Source: Brevibacillus agri (GTDB lineage: Bacteria > Bacillota > Bacilli > Brevibacillales > Brevibacillaceae). Taken from it: DNA of 64,000 nucleotides. The number at the start of each line of letters is the position of its first letter. Positions within the stretch are counted from its first letter, which is position 1. This document shows, piece after piece, positions 9,975 to 17,390 of this stretch. Under the pieces are notes generated by a model. The model was not told the DNA's origin. It worked only from the letters and a program-made list of their open reading frames with translations, and made no database searches. The DNA is taken from assembly GCF_004117055.1 (NCBI RefSeq), contig NZ_CP026363.1, positions 1,217,001 through 1,281,000 on the forward strand, read 5' to 3'. Position numbers and translations under genes: made by a program.

Positions 9975-10535
9975 CTAGCGGTACGTATCGTGCGTAGGAG
10001 TAAACAGGTCCTCCGTGGAATCGCGCACCAAAATGAACGGGTCAATGTTCCCGAGGCCATGCAGGCAGGCGTTGTGGTGGGCGATGATTTGCTCGGCGGC
10101 CAATACGGCATTGTCAGTCGTCGAGTGCCCGTCCCGGACGAGCGTGACGTCATAGCCGAGCGTCGTCGCTCTGCGGCAGGCGCTGTCGACACAATACTCC
10201 GTTTTGCAACCCGTAATGACGAGATGGTTGATTTCGAGAAGCTGCAACTGGTCATGCAGATCGGTTCCGTGAAAAGCATCCGTGGATTGCTTCAGGACGA
10301 CTGTTTCGGTCGGGAGCGGCGCCAGCTCCGGGTGGATGGCGAAAGCGTCAGCCCCGGCTTCGGCGACATCGGTATCCTGCACGTACAGGACCGGAATCGC
10401 CCGCTTCCACGCTTCCTTCCTGACCTTTTTGATCGTCGTGACGAGCGCGGCGTTTTGAAAAACGGGGCCAATCGCCGGGCCATCGACAATCCCTGTCTGT
10501 GCATCAACAATCAGAAGCGCTGTTTTGCGAATCAT
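9975..10535 (-). CDS. Isochorismatase-family cysteine hydrolase
   Basis: 186 residues. The catalytic triad of the family is visible: Asp in ALLIVDAQTG, Lys in VVLKQSTDAFHGT and Cys in TGCKTEYCVDSACRRA. Family members hydrolyse amides, carbamoyl compounds or isochorismate; the sequence does not settle the substrate, and the most likely class is a nicotinamidase-like or carbamoyl hydrolase. The start ATG 10535 follows AGGAGGAACAGG; an upstream in-frame ATG at 10550 overlaps the ribosome binding site. The gene is monocistronic with its own terminator. Confidence 0.85.
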   Translation of the reverse strand: MIRKTALLIVDAQTGIVDGPAIGPVFQNAALVTTIKKVRKEAWKRAIPVLYVQDTDVAEAGADAFAIHPELAPLPTETVVLKQSTDAFHGTDLHDQLQLLEINHLVITGCKTEYCVDSACRRATTLGYDVTLVRDGHSTTDNAVLAAEQIIAHHNACLHGLGNIDPFILVRDSTEDLFTPTHDTYR

Positions 10536-10754
10536 CCTGTTCCTCCTCAAAATAACGGGGGGCTAACGAAGCAGACCCCCCATTTCCACGTTTGTTTTTT
10601 TCGTGCATGTATGAAAAAGTCGCTTTGTTTGCTTGTTCATCACGATCCGCTCCTTTCTCGGAGTCAGGCTGGGCCAGTCATTTGCGTCGTGCCCGCTTTC
10701 GTCATTGTAACACAACCGCTGCCAATATTCAGATTTTTCCATCGGTCACATCAA
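10536..10754. other. Intergenic region without a recognised gene
   Basis: About 220 bases upstream of the isochorismatase-like gene and past the terminator of the gbsR-like gene. It should hold the isochorismatase promoter; no clear -35/-10 pair or small gene stood out. Confidence 0.4.
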
Positions 10755-10802
10755 AAAAAGACTCACCCCTTACTGACTGCCAGTCAAGGAATGAGTCTTT
10801 TT
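10755..10802 (-). terminator. Terminator of the gbsR-like gene
   Basis: An 11-bp stem, AAAAAGACTCA with TGAGTCTTTTT, with a further CCTT/AAGG pairing inside. It follows the stop of the minus-strand gene ending at 10820 by 18 bases. Confidence 0.85.
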
Positions 10803-10819
10803 CGCTGCGCCAAGCTGCT

Positions 10820-11368
10820 TTACGAATCGCTTTCTTTTTTTGGTACAAACTGAAAAATATCGTGGGATTCAAAGGCGTCAATCAGTCGCGACAGCCACAA
10901 GTAATACTCCAGGCCGTTTTCAATCCGGCTGATGCTCAGCTCGACGCGCGCCCTCAGCTCATCGGACAAATCCTCGGACTGCTGGAGGGTGCGCAGCTCG
11001 TGTAGCGATTTTTTCAGGCTGTGCACGTTTTGCTCGCTGGCATGGCGCCACTTCACGGAGAACAGATCAATGAAGTTTTGGTACCAGTCCAGATTGACTT
11101 CGTAGTGGTCTTTGCGCGTTCCTTTTTTCCATATCTTTTCTACCATATTTAAGTCCATCAAGGTGCGAACGCCGGTGCTCATGCTGGTCTTGCTCATTCC
11201 CAGCGCTTCTCCCATCTCATCCAGCGTCATTGACTTGTCCTGAAACAGCAGCGTGCCATACAACAGCCCGGTCGACATCGTGATGCCGTACAAATCCATG
11301 TTGCGGGCCAACGTTTCAATCACGCGTTCCTGAGCCTTTTCGAGGATTTTTTCCTGATTCGTTTCCAT
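10820..11368 (-). CDS. gbsR: GbsR/OpcR-type repressor of compatible-solute genes
   Basis: 182 residues with a winged-helix MarR-like fold. IETLARNMDLYGITMSTG and then MTLDEMGEALGMSKTSMSTG match the Bacillus GbsR family closely. GbsR and OpcR repress glycine betaine synthesis and choline/betaine uptake genes; GbsR senses choline. The C-terminal half (about 105-175) is helical and amphipathic, as in the inducer-binding dimer domain. The start is taken at ATG 11368 (METNQEK); an upstream in-frame ATG at 11395 is possible and a GAGGAG lies between them. It is divergent from opuA, so opuA and itself are the likely targets. Confidence 0.85.
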   Translation of the reverse strand: METNQEKILEKAQERVIETLARNMDLYGITMSTGLLYGTLLFQDKSMTLDEMGEALGMSKTSMSTGVRTLMDLNMVEKIWKKGTRKDHYEVNLDWYQNFIDLFSVKWRHASEQNVHSLKKSLHELRTLQQSEDLSDELRARVELSISRIENGLEYYLWLSRLIDAFESHDIFQFVPKKESDS

Positions 11369-11451
11369 TTTGAAAAAAGCAGCTCCTCTAGTCATTTTAC
11401 CTGACTAGAATTGTACGTTTCCGCAAGCAAAAAGTAAATGGAGATATCAAA

Positions 11452-11472
11452 CAGTATATACGAGATATACTG
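11452..11472. promoter_or_regulatory. Candidate GbsR operator
   Basis: A perfect dyad with 8-bp arms, CAGTATAT and ATATACTG, separated by 5 bases. It lies in the divergent gbsR-opuA intergenic region about 85 bases upstream of the gbsR start. Binding by GbsR is inferred from position and symmetry only. Confidence 0.6.
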
Positions 11473-11545
11473 CGAATACAGAAAGAAAAGTACGTAAAGT
11501 TTTTTCTGAACGCTGAAAATGCCCGATTATCGAGTCTCATCCAGT

Positions 11546-11574
11546 TTGAGGTAAAAAACAGGGCTGGTTACAAT
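11546..11574 (+). promoter_or_regulatory. Candidate opuA promoter
   Basis: TTGAGG (11546-11551), a 17-base spacer and TACAAT (11569-11574), consistent with a SigA promoter. The leader to opuAA is about 45 bases. The operator dyad at 11452-11472 lies upstream of it. Confidence 0.6.
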
Positions 11575-11626
11575 TGTAAGGGTAATGAACAGTCCGGATA
11601 CGGGCGTAACAGTTGGAGGTGACCAT

Positions 11627-12850
11627 ATGCCCAAGATCAAAGTAGAGAATTTGACCAAAATCTTTGGACGACAGCCCCAACGCGCACTGCCCCAGGTGAA
11701 ACAGGGGAAGACCAAACAGGAAATATTGAAGGAAACGGGTCTTACCCTTGGGGTGAACCAAGCGAGTTTTGAGGTGCATGCCGGCGAAATTTTCGTCATC
11801 ATGGGGCTTTCGGGTAGCGGGAAGTCGACGCTGGTTCGACTCTTGAACCGGCTGATTGAGCCGACAGAAGGCAGAATCCTGATTGACGGTACGGATATCG
11901 TCAGCATGAACACAGAGCAGTTGCAGCAGGTCAGAAGAAAGAAGCTCGGGATGGTGTTTCAAAAGTTTGCCCTGTTTCCGCACAGGACCGTCCTGGAAAA
12001 CGCAGCGTATGGCCTGGAAATCCAGGGAATGCCCAAAGCTGAGCGCGAAGCCAAGGCAAAAGCGTCACTGGAGTTGGTCGGTCTGGCAGGCTGGGAAGCA
12101 AGCTATCCCGATCAACTCAGTGGGGGAATGCAGCAGCGCGTCGGTCTGGCGCGTGCACTTGCCAATGAGCCGGATGTGCTTCTGATGGACGAAGCATTCA
12201 GCGCACTGGACCCGCTTATTCGCAAGGACATGCAGGATGAGCTGCTGGAATTGCAAAGCACGATGCAAAAAACGATTATTTTCATTACGCACGACCTCGA
12301 TGAAGCGCTGAAGATCGGGGACCGGATCGCCTTGATGAAGGACGGCGCCATCGTGCAGATCGGCACGCCGGAAGAAATCATGACCAATCCGGCCAACGAA
12401 TACGTGGAGCGCTTCGTGGAAGACGTCGACCGCTCCAAGGTGTTGTCTGCGGAGAACGTCATGAAGCGGGCAGAGACGATCACCCTGGACAAAGGGCCGC
12501 GCGTCGCCTTGCAGATGATGCGGGACCGCGGCGTATCCAGCCTGTACGTGGTCGACAGGAAGAAAACGCTCCTGGGCGTGTTGACCGCAGACGCCGTCAG
12601 CGAAGCGAAGGCACAAGGAAAATCGCTGGAAGGCGTACTGCGCACAGAAGTGCCGAAAGTCGGCCCGCAGACGCTGCTCAATGAACTGTTTGACCTGGTT
12701 GCTTTTTCCGATATTCCGGTGGCGGTGACAGGTGAACAGGATCGCCTTTTGGGCGTCATCGTAAAAGGCGCCGTACTGGGCGGTTTGGCAGGAAAAGTGA
12801 ACCAGGAATCGCCGCTGCCGGCAAATGAAGAAGGGCAGGTGGATGAATGA
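11627..12850 (+). CDS. opuAA: Glycine betaine ABC transporter, ATP-binding subunit
   Basis: 407 residues. The nucleotide-binding domain shows Walker A GLSGSGKST, signature LSGGMQQRVGLARA, Walker B VLLMDEAFSALD and the H-loop in FITHDLDEA. Two CBS-type segments follow (about 285-395), which in OpuA systems sense ionic strength at the membrane. The start ATG 11627 has GGAGGT at 6-base spacing; the open frame upstream is leader. It energises osmoprotectant uptake with OpuAB and OpuAC; its stop overlaps the opuAB start by 4 bases (ATGA), indicating translational coupling. Confidence 0.93.
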   Translation: MPKIKVENLTKIFGRQPQRALPQVKQGKTKQEILKETGLTLGVNQASFEVHAGEIFVIMGLSGSGKSTLVRLLNRLIEPTEGRILIDGTDIVSMNTEQLQQVRRKKLGMVFQKFALFPHRTVLENAAYGLEIQGMPKAEREAKAKASLELVGLAGWEASYPDQLSGGMQQRVGLARALANEPDVLLMDEAFSALDPLIRKDMQDELLELQSTMQKTIIFITHDLDEALKIGDRIALMKDGAIVQIGTPEEIMTNPANEYVERFVEDVDRSKVLSAENVMKRAETITLDKGPRVALQMMRDRGVSSLYVVDRKKTLLGVLTADAVSEAKAQGKSLEGVLRTEVPKVGPQTLLNELFDLVAFSDIPVAVTGEQDRLLGVIVKGAVLGGLAGKVNQESPLPANEEGQVDE

Positions 12851-13689
12851 TGGATCAACTTTTTCCGAAGCTGCCCCTCGATAGCTGGGTAGAAACCATC
12901 GTAGACGGACTGGATGAGCATTTGGGCTTTTTGTTCGATTTTATTTCGACATGCATTGGCGGGACGGTCGATTTCTTCAATCTGATTTTGACTGGACTGC
13001 CGTTCTGGGTGATTATCATTTTGCTGACGTTGCTGGCGTACCGCGCCGGGAAGCTGTCTATCGCTCTTTTTACTTTCATTGGACTTCTCTTGATTCAAAA
13101 CCTGGGTTATTGGGAGCATTCAATGGAAACACTTGCGCTGGTGCTGACCGCCGGGCTCATCTCGATCATCATCGGGATTCCCGTGGGAATCTGGTGCGCG
13201 AAGAGTGAATCCGTGCAAAGAGTCGTGACGCCGTTGCTCGATTTTATGCAGACGATGCCTGCATTTGTGTACTTGATTCCCGCGATCTTTTTCTTCGGTC
13301 TGGGAAAGGTGCCGGGTGTTATCGCTTCGGTCATTTTCGCGATGCCGCCGACGATCCGCCTGACCAACCTGGGTATTCGCCAGGTGCCGGCGGACTTGAT
13401 TGAGGCGACAGAGGCGTTCGGTTCGACCTATTGGCAAAAGCTGACGAAGGTGCAGTTGCCGATCGCGAAAACGACGATCATGGCGGGGGTCAACCAAAGC
13501 ATCATGCTGGCGCTGTCCATGGTCGTCATCGCTTCGATGATTGGAGCGAAAGGACTTGGCGCGGACGTCTATCGCGCCGTGACGCAGATCAAGATCGGAG
13601 AAGGCTTCGAGGCGGGACTGGCGATCGTCATTATGGCGATTTTGCTGGACCGCATCACGCAAGGGGTAGGAAAGAGAAAAAAAGCGTAG
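12847..13689 (+). CDS. opuAB: Glycine betaine ABC transporter, permease subunit
   Basis: 280 residues, a polytopic permease with an amphipathic N-terminal domain (1-50), then about six or more membrane helices. The cytoplasmic coupling loop contains ATEAFGSTYWQKLTKVQLPIA, the EAA-like motif that contacts the ATPase, and IMLALSMVVIASMIGAKGLG is characteristic of the OpuAB/ProW family. It overlaps opuAA by 4 bases and precedes opuAC by 11 bases. Confidence 0.93.
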   Translation: MMDQLFPKLPLDSWVETIVDGLDEHLGFLFDFISTCIGGTVDFFNLILTGLPFWVIIILLTLLAYRAGKLSIALFTFIGLLLIQNLGYWEHSMETLALVLTAGLISIIIGIPVGIWCAKSESVQRVVTPLLDFMQTMPAFVYLIPAIFFFGLGKVPGVIASVIFAMPPTIRLTNLGIRQVPADLIEATEAFGSTYWQKLTKVQLPIAKTTIMAGVNQSIMLALSMVVIASMIGAKGLGADVYRAVTQIKIGEGFEAGLAIVIMAILLDRITQGVGKRKKA

Positions 13690-13700
13690 GAGGGGTTTTC

Positions 13701-14627
13701 ATGAAAAAAGCAACCTGGAAAGGATTGGCCGTCGCACTGGGACTCAGTATGGTGATGGCGGGCTGCTCAAGCGCTGGAACTCCACAAGGCAATGAACCAT
13801 CCGGCGGCGACACTGGCTCGGCAGCATCCGGCAGCGTAGGAGCGACTGTCGACCATAAAATTATCGGGATCGACCCGGGTGCCGGACTGATGAAGGCGAC
13901 GGAAAAAGTCCTCAGCGAATACGAGCTGAAAGACTGGGAGCTGGTGGAAGGCTCCAGTGCCGCGATGACGGCTGCCCTGACGCAAGCGTACAAGGACAAG
14001 AAGCCGATTATCGTCACGGGCTGGACACCGCACTGGATGTTCTCCAAGTTCGAGATGAAGTACCTGGAAGACCCGAAAGGCATTTACGGACAAGACGAGC
14101 AAATCCACACGATCGTGCGCAAAGGCTTGAAGGAAGAACAGCCGAGCGCCTACGCTTTCCTCGACAAGTTTGCCTGGACGCCTGCTGACATGGAAAAAGT
14201 CATGCTGGACATCGAAAACGGCAAAAAGCCGGAGGAAGCAGCAGCCGAGTGGGTGAAAAACAACGAGGCGACCGTAAACAAATGGGTCGAGGGCGTTCAG
14301 CCTGTCAACGGCCAAAAGCTGACGCTTGCCTATGTAGCCTGGGATTCCGAGATCGCCAGCACGAACGTGGTGAAAACTGTCCTGGAGCAAAAGCTGAACT
14401 ATAAAGTGGAGCTGAGCCAGGTCGAAGCAGGCCCGATGTGGGTAGGCGTAGCGAACGGCGACGTGGACGGCATGGTTGCCGCATGGCTGCCAACGACACA
14501 TGCGGACTACATGGAGAAGCTCGGCAAAGACGTAGAGGACCTCGGACCAAACCTGGAAGGAACCAAGCTGGGCCTGGCCGTGCCGACTTATATGGATATT
14601 ACGTCGATTGAGGATTTGAAGAAGTAA
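13701..14627 (+). CDS. opuAC: Glycine betaine-binding lipoprotein
   Basis: 308 residues. The signal peptide ends in a lipobox (SMVMAGCSS, Cys about 20), so the mature protein is anchored to the outer face of the membrane. The linker is Gly/Ser-rich (about 25-50). The substrate domain carries IVTGWTPHWMF and LEGTKLGLAVPTYM, with Trp residues of the type that form the aromatic betaine cage. The start ATG 13701 follows GGAGGGG. A terminator follows the stop directly, closing the opuA operon. Confidence 0.93.
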   Translation: MKKATWKGLAVALGLSMVMAGCSSAGTPQGNEPSGGDTGSAASGSVGATVDHKIIGIDPGAGLMKATEKVLSEYELKDWELVEGSSAAMTAALTQAYKDKKPIIVTGWTPHWMFSKFEMKYLEDPKGIYGQDEQIHTIVRKGLKEEQPSAYAFLDKFAWTPADMEKVMLDIENGKKPEEAAAEWVKNNEATVNKWVEGVQPVNGQKLTLAYVAWDSEIASTNVVKTVLEQKLNYKVELSQVEAGPMWVGVANGDVDGMVAAWLPTTHADYMEKLGKDVEDLGPNLEGTKLGLAVPTYMDITSIEDLKK

Positions 14628-14634
14628 CGAAGAA

Positions 14635-14679
14635 AGCCAGCGTCGCAGGGGAGTCATTCCTGCGAGGCTGGCTGTTTTT
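14635..14679 (+). terminator. opuA operon terminator
   Basis: A long stem, AGCCAGC plus CGCAGG pairing with CCTGCG plus GCTGGCT, followed by GTTTTT eight bases after the opuAC stop. Confidence 0.88.
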
Positions 14680-14710
14680 ATGTAAGAAGAAAGGTGAGTT
14701 AAAAATTTGT

Positions 14711-14718
14711 AATTATTA
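14711..14718. repeat. 8-bp target-site duplication, left copy
   Basis: AATTATTA occurs here and again at 16060-16067, exactly outside the two inverted ends of the ISL3-family element. Eight base pairs is the usual duplication for this family. Confidence 0.75.
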
Positions 14719-16059
14719 AGCTCTTCACCATAAAACGTGCTTGATCTCCCTCTATCGCAGTTTTTCGTAGTTATGTAGCCGGTTTACACTCCAGTCTAAT
14801 GCGAATCTTGAATCTCTCTAGATTGCGGTAGCCGTAGGCTCTTCGTTTGATTACCTTCACTTTGTTGTGTGTCCCTTCAATCTTGGCATTCGTTACCCGA
14901 AAGGAAAAATAATGCTGAATGGGCTCTTGCCACTGGACAATCGTTTTGGCAATGGAACGAACCGCAGGAGTCGGAGAATAGAGATGGTCGACAATCCATT
15001 TCTGAAGCGCTTCCTCCCCTGCCTCTTGGGTTTCAACGGCATACACGGTTCTTATGTCTTGAAGCGCAAAGTAGAGTCGTTCCAGATGTGGATCTTCTGC
15101 TAACCAAATCTTCAGTTCCTGAAGCTCTTCGGGCTTCAGCTTGTCAGGGATCGTATGGAGCAGGCGTTGCTCATGTCTGCCCCGACGATGTGTTCCACGA
15201 GCATGAGTGCGTTTTCGGGTAGCTTCCAACGCTTTAGAGAAAAGCTGGATCACGTGAAATTTATCTGCTACCACAAGGGTATGCTTCCAGACCTGGCGTA
15301 CGGTTTCAGCCATTCCTGGAGCCAAATCCGTGACAACTACCTGGGGAACCTTACGAAAAGGCCATTGCTGCAGCGCGTTTCGTACTTGTTCACGTGAACG
15401 TCCTTCTGTGACTTGCCAGATATGACCGGTTTGAGCATCCATGAGGTTCACGCCATACTTATGTCCTTTTTGCAGAGCAAACTCATCCAGACAGACCACT
15501 TCAGGAGCTTCATGTTCTTTTGGTTGAGCAAGGCGTTGGGGGGCCAGTTGGTAGTACCAGCGTTCAAGTGTCGAGTAGGCCACACTCAATTGCTTGGCAA
15601 CCGAGAGCAAATCCCGACTGTGGCACATATCCACCGCCATCTCTTGAAAAGCAGAGGTGACGGATCCTCGAGGCGGGATACCGTTCCATTCCACTGTCCA
15701 TGTAAGCCCACAACTCGCACAGCGCTGGCGATACACGGGAACGGATACCCAGACGGTCCCCCAAGCAGGAACGAAACGATGACGAAGAATACGCCGTCCA
15801 GGACGTGCATGGTTGGTACTGGCTCCGAGGCAGATCGGACAAAGATGACAGGCAGAATGCGGTTCCAGAACAGCGATCCAATCCGTTTCCTTTGTTTTTT
15901 CCCAATGTGTGAGATGGAATGATGGAAGTCTGATAAAGTCTGTGCTAAAATCAAGGCACAACGCAGATTTCCTCCTTTTCAGTGGTTGTCTCGACAACTC
16001 CCACGATAAAGGAACATCTGCGTTTTTTCAATGTCTAGCACGGGTTATGGTGATGAATC
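14719..16059 (-). mobile_element. ISL3-family insertion sequence, 1341 bp
   Basis: Imperfect terminal inverted repeats of about 23 bp are visible. The left end reads AGCTCTTCACCATAAAACG and the right end, on the other strand, reads GATTCATCACCATAACCCG; both continue TGCT. The element holds one transposase gene and is flanked by 8-bp direct repeats AATTATTA, so it looks like a recent intact insertion. It lies between the opuA terminator and the azole-peptide cluster, and its right end stops 25 bases before the -35 of the precursor promoter. Confidence 0.85.
14771..15961 (-). CDS. ISL3-family transposase
   Basis: 396 residues if started at TTG 15961, which has AAAGGAGG 9 bases upstream; an in-frame TTG at 15997 is an alternative. 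The N-terminal half holds paired Cys in CHLCPICLG and CASCG, a zinc-binding region, followed by a helix-turn-helix-like part. The catalytic core shows VCLDEFALQKGHKYG, VVVTDLAPGM with VVADKFHVIQ, and a terminal NAKIEGTHNKVKVIKRRAYG block carrying the conserved Glu. No stop or frameshift interrupts it, so the element may be active. Confidence 0.92.
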   Translation of the reverse strand: MCLDFSTDFIRLPSFHLTHWEKTKETDWIAVLEPHSACHLCPICLGASTNHARPGRRILRHRFVPAWGTVWVSVPVYRQRCASCGLTWTVEWNGIPPRGSVTSAFQEMAVDMCHSRDLLSVAKQLSVAYSTLERWYYQLAPQRLAQPKEHEAPEVVCLDEFALQKGHKYGVNLMDAQTGHIWQVTEGRSREQVRNALQQWPFRKVPQVVVTDLAPGMAETVRQVWKHTLVVADKFHVIQLFSKALEATRKRTHARGTHRRGRHEQRLLHTIPDKLKPEELQELKIWLAEDPHLERLYFALQDIRTVYAVETQEAGEEALQKWIVDHLYSPTPAVRSIAKTIVQWQEPIQHYFSFRVTNAKIEGTHNKVKVIKRRAYGYRNLERFKIRIRLECKPAT

Positions 16060-16067
16060 AATTATTA
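16060..16067. repeat. 8-bp target-site duplication, right copy
   Basis: The second copy of AATTATTA, directly adjoining the right inverted end of the ISL3-family element. Confidence 0.75.
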
Positions 16068-16083
16068 ATTTATTTTTCTTTTA

Positions 16084-16112
16084 TTGACAAAAAGAGAGTA
16101 TTTTTTTACTAT
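16084..16112 (+). promoter_or_regulatory. Promoter of the azole-peptide precursor
   Basis: TTGACA (16084-16089), exactly 17 bases, then TACTAT (16107-16112): a strong SigA-type promoter. It lies outside the insertion sequence, so the cluster's own promoter survived the insertion. The leader before the precursor start is about 47 bases and AT-rich. Confidence 0.75.
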
Positions 16113-16165
16113 TTAGTTGGTGGTATTTTTATCCATCAATAACTTTTATTAGGGGTGTAAGAAGC

Positions 16166-16363
16166 GTGGAGAAAGAAATTGTTCGCGGAGCAAACAAGGA
16201 AATCATTGGGGATGGAGGCATGTTAGGAATTTCGAAGTTTGGGGTTGGTTCAAATTTCAATACTATTCAATCTCTGACAGATAAAAATAAGGGGGGCCGA
16301 TTGTGCGCTTCTTCCTCTTCTTCAAGTAGTGGTGCTGCCACTATCGGTAAAAATAACCGATAA
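16166..16363 (+). CDS. Precursor of a linear azole-containing peptide (LAP/TOMM)
   Basis: 65 residues starting at GTG 16166, with AGGGGTG 8-9 bases upstream. Residues 1-44 form a leader containing ISKFGVGSNFNTIQSL. The core begins after Gly-Gly at 43-44 and includes CASSSSSSSGAATIGKNNR: one Cys (47), seven consecutive Ser (49-55) and one Thr. These are substrates for YcaO cyclodehydratase and a flavin dehydrogenase, giving thiazole and oxazole rings. The seven Ser use TCT, TCC, TCA and AGT codons, so the run is not a simple DNA repeat. It is the first gene of a microcin-B17-like operon. The exact cleavage site and number of rings are inference. Confidence 0.85.
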   Translation: MEKEIVRGANKEIIGDGGMLGISKFGVGSNFNTIQSLTDKNKGGRLCASSSSSSSGAATIGKNNR

Positions 16364-16409
16364 TTCTTATTTTACTGGGGAAGACATCGTTTCCACATGA
16401 AGTTTATTA

Positions 16410-16469
16410 AGCCAAATTCAAAATGGAGCTTATTGACAACAATAGTTACCCGCTATTTTGAATTTGGCT
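16410..16469 (+). promoter_or_regulatory. Hairpin between precursor and modification genes
   Basis: A perfect 15-bp inverted repeat, AGCCAAATTCAAAAT at 16410-16424 and its complement at 16455-16469, with a 30-base loop. It lies in the 160-base gap after the precursor stop and has no T run directly after the stem. It may be a partial terminator or RNA stabiliser giving more precursor than enzyme message. Confidence 0.65.
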
Positions 16470-16523
16470 ATCTACATAACTTTTAAAAGAGTAGAACAAA
16501 AAATAAAATGATGGTGAATTAAT

Positions 16524-17390
16524 ATGACTTCTAATTATCGGATCAACAGATTTCTGTGTCATTCCTTACAGAATGGAGATGTAGTAGTTCAAACTGCAAA
16601 TGGAGTAATGAAGATTCATGATAAAGATCTCATTGATTTAATTCAATCGTGGGATCGAACGGGCAAGAAAGAAATTTCAGAGTCTGTGCTTGAACAAATT
16701 TTCAAAGAAGAAAAAGAGGAGGTTATTGGTTTTCTAGCAAGCAATGGGTTAATACGTACAGTGAAAGAAAAAATGCTCCGAATAGATTCCGTTACTATTA
16801 TGACCAATGATGATTTTTTAAGGTCAATATTAATGAATACATTAGTTGAAGATTTTCAAGAGAATCTGGCAATCACGTCACTTTCAGTTGATGACATGCA
16901 GCCTTGCGAGGAAAATGAATTATCCCTTGTATTTCTAAATCCCTATAACAAAAGTTTAGGAAAAAGAATCAGGGATAGACATATGGAATCAAGCAACTCT
17001 TATTTATTGATGAGTTATATATACAACAATAAATTTTATATGGACTCGCTTTATAACCGTAATTGGGTTAATCCATGTCATTGTTGCCATATAGGTCATA
17101 TTGAATCGCATATGAGAATTGGAAGTGCTGATAATTTAACTTATCAGCAAGTCATTGACATGCTTTATTCTCTGGAGGAAGACATCAAAATCGGCGTTCC
17201 TTTAACCAATAGCCAACGAGTTATTATTGCATCATGTTTGATTAAGCGTATGCAATTACTTTTTCATGATTTTACTTACTCAAAAATTCATCATGAAGAT
17301 ATTAATAGAGCGATGGTCATGAAACTGGATAATTTTAAAATATATGAAGATACTTCGATTCATTGGGAGTTGTGTGATTGTTATGAATAA
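16524..17390 (+). CDS. McbB-like (E1-like) component of the azoline synthetase
   Basis: 288 residues. An N-terminal region (1-85) has a small helical/winged segment like the leader-recognition part of McbB-type proteins. The middle has NPCHCCHIGHIES (Cys 185, 187, 188), and the C-terminus ends ELCDCYE (Cys 284, 286), together suggesting a zinc site as in McbB. In microcin B17 synthesis, McbB binds the leader and presents it to the YcaO enzyme. The start ATG 16524 follows GATGGTGAATTAAT, a modest site. It is AT-rich like its neighbours, and its stop overlaps the next start (ATGAATAA). Confidence 0.75.
   Translation: MTSNYRINRFLCHSLQNGDVVVQTANGVMKIHDKDLIDLIQSWDRTGKKEISESVLEQIFKEEKEEVIGFLASNGLIRTVKEKMLRIDSVTIMTNDDFLRSILMNTLVEDFQENLAITSLSVDDMQPCEENELSLVFLNPYNKSLGKRIRDRHMESSNSYLLMSYIYNNKFYMDSLYNRNWVNPCHCCHIGHIESHMRIGSADNLTYQQVIDMLYSLEEDIKIGVPLTNSQRVIIASCLIKRMQLLFHDFTYSKIHHEDINRAMVMKLDNFKIYEDTSIHWELCDCYE

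Noticed and set aside
14691-16084. The IS as supplier of the peptide-cluster promoter
   Set aside because: The TTGACA/TACTAT pair lies wholly outside the right inverted end.
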